Of a DNA stretch of 11,691 bases, positions 1 through 4,391 are shown piece by piece. Origin of the DNA: JAJYVT01 sp036796435 (GTDB taxonomy: Bacteria; Actinomycetota; Acidimicrobiia; Acidimicrobiales; RAAP-2); NCBI GenBank assembly GCA_036796435.1, contig DAIRCY010000076.1, positions 1-11,691 on the forward strand, given 5' to 3'. Every line of letters starts with the position of its first letter. Positions within the stretch are counted from its first letter, which is position 1. Under the pieces are notes generated by a model, which saw only the letters and a program-made list of their open reading frames with translations, was not told where the DNA came from and made no database searches. The position numbers and the translations under genes were made by a program.

Positions 1-96
1 CCCTCCAGCTCGCCCTCCAGGGCGAGGTAGCGATCGCGGATCGCGCGCAGGGTCTCCGGTCCCGGTGCTGCCCACATCCCGCGGTCCGCCGCCTCG
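1..96 (-). other. CobN-like C-terminal fragment fused to pimA (probable chimeric contig end)
   Basis: In the pimA frame the last 30 or so codons read LEAADRGMWAAPGPETLR followed by an IRDRYLALEGELEG tail. This lacks the small-residue/donor-site pattern expected after the GT4 E-x7-E motif. It resembles, from memory of the family, the extreme C-terminus of CobN-type cobaltochelatase large subunits (ERLLEAADRG(L/M)W..PDPETL..LR..YL..EGELE). The residues LEAA fit both proteins, so the join would lie in a short stretch of shared sequence. The base pattern remains protein-like (GC at third positions). Most likely an assembly or amplification chimera at a contig end; a divergent PimA end is the alternative. 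Confidence 0.55.
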
Positions 97-977
97 AGCA
101 CGACCATGCCGAACGACTCCCCCTCGAGGGAGGGCGCGCAGAGCGCCGATGCTCCGGCCAGGCGGTCCGCGGCGTCTTCGTCGCTCACCACGCCAAGCCA
201 GTGCACCCGATCCGACTCCGGGAAGCGCGCCCGCAGCTCGTCCGTCTCCGGTCCGTCGCCCGCGATCCAGAGCTCCGCTCGGACCCCCGCGCCGCAGAAC
301 GCCTCGAGGAGGACGCCGAGGCCCTTTCGAGGCTCGTGACGACCCAAGAAGAGGATGGCGGGGAGCTGGGAGGTGACCGGGCGGGTGCCTGCGAACCGCT
401 CCAGATCGACGCCGTTGAACAGCACCTCGATCTCCCCCGCGCACATCGTTGCAGCGGTCTGGCGCGCGATCTCGGATACGGCGGTGCGGACCTGCACCCG
501 TTCGCACGCACGGCGCGTGAGCGGTGCGACGAAGGGGGCGGCCCGCGGGATGCCGGAGCGGTGGAACGTCCCGACGAGCGGCCACCGTCCCGAGAGGAGG
601 AAGCCGTAGGAGAGCGACGGCGCGAACGGCTCTTGGAGGTGGACGACATCGGCACCCCGCTGCTGCACCGCGACGAGGGCGCGCCTCGCGGCGCCGGGCG
701 ACAGCGTCACCGGTGCGATCGACCCGTTCGCGCGCACACCGACCGTGCGGCCGGCGGCATACACGTGCCCCGTCGCCCATCCAGGGCGGCGGTTGTCGGG
801 CGCGACCACCATCACCTCGTGTCCCATCCGGCGCAGAGCGCGAGACAACCCGAGCGTCTGTCCCTGTACGCCGCCGGGACGCGAGAGGTCGTACGGGCAC
901 ACGATGGCAACCCGGAGCAGCGGGGGCGGCGCGGTGCCCGGGTCCTTCCCCGGGACCGGGGCCGCTTCAGGCGCCAC
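1..977 (-). CDS. pimA: GT4 glycosyltransferase, PimA-like phosphatidylinositol mannosyltransferase (3' truncated and probably chimeric)
   Basis: Probably transfers mannose from GDP-mannose to phosphatidylinositol at the inner membrane face, the first PI mannoside step. Seen: a GT-B glycosyltransferase with the N-terminal nucleotide/acceptor loop VAIVCPYDLSRPGGVQ (residues 23-38), VHLQEP (112-117), TFHRSG (137-142), FNGVDLERF (187-195), FLGRHEPRKG (210-219) and the GT4 ExxxxxxxE motif ESFGMVVLE (287-295). The GTG at 977-975 overlaps the stop of patA by 11 bp; it adds about 21 Pro/Ala-rich residues before the conserved start at LLRVAIV, so the exact start is uncertain. Neighbours patA and the PI synthase gene support PimA rather than a generic GT4 enzyme. 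Oddity: after residue 297 the protein no longer looks like a GT4 domain and instead resembles the CobN C-terminus (see 1-96), so the true C-terminal third is missing. The enzyme family is certain; the substrate is inferred from context. Confidence 0.82.
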   Translation of the reverse strand, partial: MAPEAAPVPGKDPGTAPPPLLRVAIVCPYDLSRPGGVQGQTLGLSRALRRMGHEVMVVAPDNRRPGWATGHVYAAGRTVGVRANGSIAPVTLSPGAARRALVAVQQRGADVVHLQEPFAPSLSYGFLLSGRWPLVGTFHRSGIPRAAPFVAPLTRRACERVQVRTAVSEIARQTAATMCAGEIEVLFNGVDLERFAGTRPVTSQLPAILFLGRHEPRKGLGVLLEAFCGAGVRAELWIAGDGPETDELRARFPESDRVHWLGVVSDEDAADRLAGASALCAPSLEGESFGMVVLEAADRGMWAAPGPETLRAIRDRYLALEGELE

Positions 978-983
978 GGTCGC
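967..983 (-). repeat. 17-bp direct repeat, copy 1, at patA stop / pimA start
   Basis: The minus-strand sequence GCGACCGTGGCGCCTGA is identical to the copy at 1874-1890. It holds the end of patA (encoding DRGA then TGA) and, in another frame, the GTG GCG CCT start of pimA. The core GGCGCC is self-complementary. Its exact recurrence at the next operon junction is unlikely to be chance and suggests a duplicated stop/start coupling element. Confidence 0.9.
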
Positions 984-1884
984 TCGGCCAGTTGGGCTGG
1001 TAGAGGTGCCACTGCTCGGGCGCCCGTCGCACCATCCACTCGAAGCGCGTCGCGAGCTCTTGGGTGATCCGCGCGACGTCGGTCCGCAGCGATCCCGTTC
1101 GGGTCGTGTCGATGGGCGATGTCACGAGGCCGAGGTGGACGTCGCCCGGACCGCTGTAGACGGCGGCCGGGATGAGGACGGCCCCCGTGCGGAGCGCGAG
1201 GGTCGCGGGCCCTGCCGGAAGAGTGGTCTCCTCGCCGAAGAACTCGACCTTCATCCCGTTGCCGAGGATGTCGCGGTCGCAGACGAGCCCGACGACTCCG
1301 CCGCGCCGGAGCTCGCGCAGGAGCACGCGACTGGAGTCGTCGTCGAGAGGCACGATCTTGAGTCCAATGGCCTGTCGCTGCTCGAGGAACCAGTGGTACA
1401 GGGCCGCCGGCTCGACCCGTTCGGCGACGCTCGTCATCGGGTGCCCCTCGAGCGCGAGAAACGCGCCGCCCCACTCCCAGCTGCCGATGTGCGGCAATGC
1501 GAGCAGAACGCCGCGGCCCGACGCCAGCGCCTCCTCGAGGTGGCGGCTCCCCCAGTCGAGGAAGAAACGTCTCAGGACCACCTCGGGCGGCGTCGTCGGC
1601 AAGCGGGCGCCCTCCACCCAGTACCTCGCGTAGTTGCGGTACGAGCGGAGGGCCCACCGTCGCACGACCTCGGGATCGGGCGCGACCTCTGGCGAGGTCG
1701 AGGCGAGGACACGTGCGAGGTGGCGCTCGCGCATCGCGAGGTCTCCGTTCGGCCGGCGCGCGAGCGCGCTTCCCACGCATGCTGCAACCGCCGATGCCAT
1801 CACCTCGGGCAGGATCCCGAGGACGGCCCCCGAGAGCCGGTAGGCGAGAAAGGTGAGGGTACCCCGGAGCCGGTCAGGCGCCAC
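967..1884 (-). CDS. patA: Phosphatidylinositol mannoside acyltransferase (LPLAT/HtrB-like)
   Basis: 305 aa, close to the usual length of the family. It should acylate the mannose of PI mannosides from acyl-CoA at the cytoplasmic membrane face. Seen: the LpxL/HtrB-type acyltransferase fold with the catalytic H-x4-E box as PHIGSWEWGG (H132, E137), the CDRD turn (202-205), FFGEETTLPAGPATLALRTGA (second motif, E218) and a C-terminal FEWMVRRAPEQWHLYQPNW block typical of these enzymes. The N-terminus has a moderately hydrophobic helix (about 8-40). The start is GTG at 1884-1882, overlapping the upstream phosphatidyltransferase stop by 11 bp; the stop in turn overlaps the pimA GTG by 11 bp, implying translational coupling. 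The PatA assignment over a general lauroyltransferase rests on its place between PI synthase and the PimA-like gene. Confidence 0.88.
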   Translation of the reverse strand: MAPDRLRGTLTFLAYRLSGAVLGILPEVMASAVAACVGSALARRPNGDLAMRERHLARVLASTSPEVAPDPEVVRRWALRSYRNYARYWVEGARLPTTPPEVVLRRFFLDWGSRHLEEALASGRGVLLALPHIGSWEWGGAFLALEGHPMTSVAERVEPAALYHWFLEQRQAIGLKIVPLDDDSSRVLLRELRRGGVVGLVCDRDILGNGMKVEFFGEETTLPAGPATLALRTGAVLIPAAVYSGPGDVHLGLVTSPIDTTRTGSLRTDVARITQELATRFEWMVRRAPEQWHLYQPNWPSDRGA

Positions 1885-1890
1885 GGTCGC
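1874..1890 (-). repeat. 17-bp direct repeat, copy 2, at pgsA stop / patA start
   Basis: Identical to the 17 bp at 967-983. Here it contains the end of the phosphatidyltransferase gene (again DRGA then TGA) and the GTG GCG CCT start of patA, with the same 11-bp overlap. Both flanks differ (ggccc/ccggc here versus gccga/agcgg there), so the identity stops at the functional overlap itself. Confidence 0.9.
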
Positions 1891-2880
1891 CGGGCCGCGG
1901 GCCCGGATCCCGGAAGGCCGAACGGGTCACCTCGTGCTGGCCACGCGCCCGGCCGCGGGCGGCTCGTGCGGCTTCGGCTCGTTCGCGGCGCAGCCGCATA
2001 CGTGGCGCCCTGCTGTCGATCGCGACTTGGCGGCGTGCACGCCAGCGCGCCGCGAACTCTGCGGTCGCACCTCCCTCGTCCGCACCGTCGCGCCGTGCTC
2101 GCCAGCGCGCCGACGGCGTCGCCGAGCGGCCCACCCTCCATGCCGCCAGCGGAGGCGGTGCCGGCACGACCGTCTCGACTTCTCGACGAGGCCCGTCCGC
2201 CGCCCGCCACGCCGTCACGAAGCGAGCGACCGCGGTGACCATGGTGAGCCCGAACAACGCCCAGAGCACCGGCACGAGCAGCCAGGGCTCCAAGAAACCC
2301 GCCCCGAGCAGGATCATGCGTTCGGCACGCTCCATCAGCCCTCCAAAGAGGCCACCGTTGGTCACCGGGAGGCCGAGGGCATCCGACTTCGCGCGCACGT
2401 ACGAGACGAGCGAGGCGGCGCCGATCGCGTAAGCGAGCACCTCGTTCATGTATGCGTGGGCNNNNNNNNNNGCACCTTGGGCAGGCCGGGCATGGTCATG
2501 ATCTCACCGCAGATCACCACGACGAAGCCGGCGCCCGCCGAGAGGCGCACGTCGCGCACCGAGACGAGGTACCAGGCGACGCCAGCCATGAGCACGGCGT
2601 CCGCCACGCGGTCCATGACCGAATCGAACAGGGCCCCACGTACCGAGGCGGTGCCGGCGGCCTTGGCCACCGGCCCGTCGAAGAGGTCGTGGAAACCCGT
2701 GATCGCGAGGAAGGGAATGCCGATGAGCAGGTGGCCGGTCGCGACCACGACTGCCGTCGCGACGGCGAAGACGAGCCCCGAGGCGGTCAGGACGTCTGCG
2801 GTGATCCCCAGCCGCACGAGCAGCCTGCCCACTGGCCCCGTGAACCGGTCGACCCCTCCTCGCCATCGGCCGTCGAACAC
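1874..2880 (-). CDS. pgsA: CDP-alcohol phosphatidyltransferase, PI (or PI-phosphate) synthase type, interrupted by an assembly gap
   Basis: Membrane enzyme expected to join CDP-diacylglycerol to inositol or inositol phosphate, feeding patA and pimA just downstream. Seen: the N-terminus VFDGRWRGGVDRFTGPVGR typical of actinobacterial homologues, several hydrophobic helices, and the CDP-alcohol motif D-G-x2-A-K-x8-G-x3-D-x3-D in DLFDGPVAKAAG and GALFDSVMDRVAD (Lys where Arg is usual). After the gap come LVSYVRAKSDALG and GLMERAERMILLGAG, also typical. GTG at 2880 is chosen because family similarity begins exactly there. The gene is broken in the assembly: 2462-2471 are Ns, 2472-2562 is foreign (FTHFS-like), and the two halves are in different frames across the arbitrary 10-N gap. 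An unusual 110-residue basic C-terminal tail follows ARFVTAW, with ARWRARR twice, 20 residues apart. In the cell the gene is probably intact. Confidence 0.85.
2462..2471. other. Scaffold gap (10 Ns)
   Basis: Ten undetermined bases inside the phosphatidyltransferase gene. The number is probably a placeholder, since the coding frames on the two sides do not match across it. Coding of the true gene appears to resume at once on the left side (AHAYMNEVLAYAIG), so little genuine sequence may be missing once the chimeric right edge is removed. Confidence 0.99.
2472..2562 (-). other. Formate-tetrahydrofolate ligase C-terminal fragment inside pgsA (chimeric contig end)
   Basis: In the pgsA frame the codons just right of the Ns read SVRDVRLSAGAGF, then VVVICGEIMTMPGLPKV. 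This is the C-terminal signature of formate-tetrahydrofolate ligase (the Moorella enzyme has TVREVRLSAG and IMTMPGLPK near its end) and is not part of any CDP-alcohol phosphatidyltransferase. The join comes after GVAWYLVS, where PI synthase would continue into its next helix. Because the foreign piece abuts the N gap, it is best explained as a chimeric contig end. Confidence 0.88.
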
Positions 2881-2887
2881 TTGTTGG

Positions 2888-2893
2888 AGTCTA
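2888..2893 (-). promoter_or_regulatory. Candidate -10 element for a leaderless pgsA transcript
   Basis: TAGACT fits the TAnnnT pattern of bacterial -10 boxes and lies 7 nt before the GTG at 2880, so transcription would begin at or next to the start codon. There is no well-placed Shine-Dalgarno sequence (GAGG is about 13 nt away), which agrees with leaderless initiation, common in actinobacteria. I found no good -35 at 16-18 bp. Confidence 0.4.
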
Positions 2894-2958
2894 CCTCGAC
2901 GGTGCCGACGGCAGCGGGCCCGTGCAATGGCCGGTGTCGCCGGAGCCCAGCGTTCCTT

Positions 2959-2989
2959 TTGACAACCTTCAGGTTCGCACCCGTAACGT
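2959..2989 (+). promoter_or_regulatory. Candidate sigma70-type promoter for the lipoprotein gene
   Basis: A perfect -35 hexamer TTGACA (2959-2964) is followed, after 19 bp, by TAACGT (2984-2989), which fits TAnnnT; a 17-bp spacer would give the poorer CGTAAC. It lies in the divergent intergenic region between pgsA and the plus-strand lipoprotein gene. It would give a start of transcription near 2996 and a leader of about 25 nt. Confidence 0.5.
2964..2975. promoter_or_regulatory. Small inverted repeat in the promoter spacer (possible operator)
   Basis: AACCT-TC-AGGTT is a perfect 5-bp inverted repeat that starts at the last base of the -35 box and sits within the 19-bp spacer. A long spacer holding a dyad is reminiscent of MerR-family promoters, but this dyad is short and not centred in the spacer, and no regulator gene is nearby. 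Confidence 0.25.
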
Positions 2990-3019
2990 GACGCCACGCA
3001 CGGGTCCCTTCCCCCCCAT

Positions 3020-4333
3020 CTGCGTGGGCGGCGCCGCCCGCTCGGCGCCGGGTCGTTCGCGGTCGTCTGCGCGCTTCTCGTCGCCGGGGCGCTGCTTCCA
3101 GCGTGCGGAGGCGGCACGTCGGCGGGCGGCACGTCGGCGGGCGGCACGTCGGCGGGCGGCACGTCGGCCGTCGGCGGTAATCGCCCGGGGCGCTCGGCCT
3201 CCGGCCGCCAAGGCGCCCGCCAGGCCGAACGGCATGCCGGCCGGCACGCAGCGGGCGCCCGTGCGGCCGCCCGCCGGAACCCCTACCACCTCCCCTTCTA
3301 CGCACCCAACGGGTACCGCGCGACCGCGCACCTCAGGGCGGGGCCGTACCTCGCGCCGGGATCGAAGCCCTCCGTGCTCCCCTCGGACCTGCTCATCGCG
3401 GACCGCAACAACAACCGGCTCATCATCGTGGACCCCCAGGGGGACGTGGTCTGGCGGTTCCCGAAGCCCGGCGACCTCGCCCCGGGCCAGACGTTCCGCA
3501 CACCCGACGACGCCTTCTTCACGCCCAACGGCAAGGACATCATCGTCACCGAGGAGGACGACTACGTCGTCTCGGAGGTCTCGATCGCGACCGGTCACAT
3601 CGTCTGGCGATACGGCCATCCCGGCACGCCGGGATCGGGACCGGACTACCTCGACAACCCCGACGACGCCATGATGACCCCGAACGGCGACGTGGTCCTC
3701 GCCGACATCAAGAACTGCCGGCTCCTGATCCTGCGCCCCCCGAGCCACACGCCGCTCGTGCAGTTCGGCCAGACCACGCAGGCCTGCGACCATCAGCCGC
3801 CCGGGCACTGGGGCAGCCCCAACGGGGTCTTCCCCCTCGCCAACGGCAAGTGGGTCGTCACGGAGATCAACGGTGATTGGGTGGACGGGTTCGACCTCGT
3901 GACCGGCGCGGTCTCGTGGTCGGCGAACCCGCCCGGCGTGACGTACCCCTCGGACACGAACCAGGTCCACGGCAACGTCTTCATCACCGCCGACTACTCG
4001 AACCCGGGTCAGGTCGTCGAGTTCACCTCGAGCGGCCAACTCCTGTGGCGGTACGCGCCGACGGGCACGCAGGCGCTCGACCAGCCCTCGCTCGCGCTGC
4101 CCCTGCCGAACGGGGACGTCGTGCTGAACGACGACTGGAACCACCGGGTGATCGTCGTCGATCCAAAGACGAACCAGATCGTCTGGCAGTACGGCCACAC
4201 GGGGATCCCGGGGGAGGGGGCGGGCTATCTGTACAAGCCCGACGGCATCGACCTCGTCCCGCCCCATTCCCTCACCGTCGTCCATCGCGGCGCCATGCGC
4301 GCCCCGAGAAGCGCCGCTGTCGGCGGTGGTTAA
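3020..4333 (+). CDS. Secreted beta-propeller lipoprotein (NHL/PQQ-like repeats), non-canonical start
   Basis: A membrane-anchored exported protein; substrate or partner unknown. From CTG at 3020 it has an n-region RGRRR, a hydrophobic core AVVCALLVAGALLPAC and a lipobox LPAC with Cys at residue 29. A GGTSA-repeat linker and an Arg/Ala-rich stretch follow. From about residue 119 there is a propeller with recurring blades: LLIADRNNNRLIIVDPQG, VVWRFPKPG, HIVWRYGHPGTPG, GDVVLADIKNCRLLIL, QLLWRYAPTG, WNHRVIVVDPKTNQIVWQYGH. No ATG, GTG or TTG exists in frame between the stop at 2984 and GTG 3374, and starting at 3374 would lose the export signal. Either CTG is used, or the C run at 3010-3016 is one base short, which would join the frame to GTG 2988. 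In the linker (about 3183-3276) another frame gives a more linker-like Pro/Ala-rich peptide, so further indels are possible. It ends 58 bp before the EF-G-like gene. Confidence 0.78.
   Translation: MRGRRRPLGAGSFAVVCALLVAGALLPACGGGTSAGGTSAGGTSAGGTSAVGGNRPGRSASGRQGARQAERHAGRHAAGARAAARRNPYHLPFYAPNGYRATAHLRAGPYLAPGSKPSVLPSDLLIADRNNNRLIIVDPQGDVVWRFPKPGDLAPGQTFRTPDDAFFTPNGKDIIVTEEDDYVVSEVSIATGHIVWRYGHPGTPGSGPDYLDNPDDAMMTPNGDVVLADIKNCRLLILRPPSHTPLVQFGQTTQACDHQPPGHWGSPNGVFPLANGKWVVTEINGDWVDGFDLVTGAVSWSANPPGVTYPSDTNQVHGNVFITADYSNPGQVVEFTSSGQLLWRYAPTGTQALDQPSLALPLPNGDVVLNDDWNHRVIVVDPKTNQIVWQYGHTGIPGEGAGYLYKPDGIDLVPPHSLTVVHRGAMRAPRSAAVGGG
3110..3169 (+). repeat. Tandem repeat, four 15-bp units encoding GGTSA
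   Basis: Four head-to-tail copies of GGCGGCACGTCGGCG (the last ends in GCC instead of GCG) start just after the lipobox cysteine and encode GGTSA four times. The unit length is a multiple of three, so changes in copy number would keep the frame and only alter the length of the flexible tether between lipid anchor and propeller. Confidence 0.93.
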
Positions 4334-4375
4334 CTGAGAGGCGGGCGTACGCCGGCGGGGCTGCCGGCCAGCCCG

Positions 4376-4384
4376 AAAGGAGGT
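4376..4384 (+). promoter_or_regulatory. Strong ribosome binding site of the EF-G-like gene
   Basis: AAAGGAGGT, a near-perfect complement of the 16S rRNA 3' end, stands 7 nt before the GTG at 4392 and fixes that start. It is by far the best Shine-Dalgarno sequence in the window, suggesting independent and efficient translation. Confidence 0.9.
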
Positions 4385-4391
4385 CGCCGTC

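Noticed and set aside
745..2238. Long plus-strand open frame (497 codons) opposite patA and pgsA
   Set aside because: Antisense shadow: the minus strand encodes clear acyltransferase and phosphatidyltransferase motifs throughout.
1874..2880. True biological fusion of PI synthase with formate-tetrahydrofolate ligase
   Set aside because: The foreign piece is a short tail fragment directly beside an N gap and would interrupt the membrane enzyme between helices; a chimeric contig end is simpler.
4351..4368. Hairpin GCCGGC-loop-GCCGGC between lipoprotein and EF-G-like gene as a terminator
   Set aside because: A 6-bp stem is possible, but there is no T run and such GC palindromes are common at this base composition. 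A neighbouring 10-bp palindrome GGCGTACGCC (4344-4353) is equally unremarkable.
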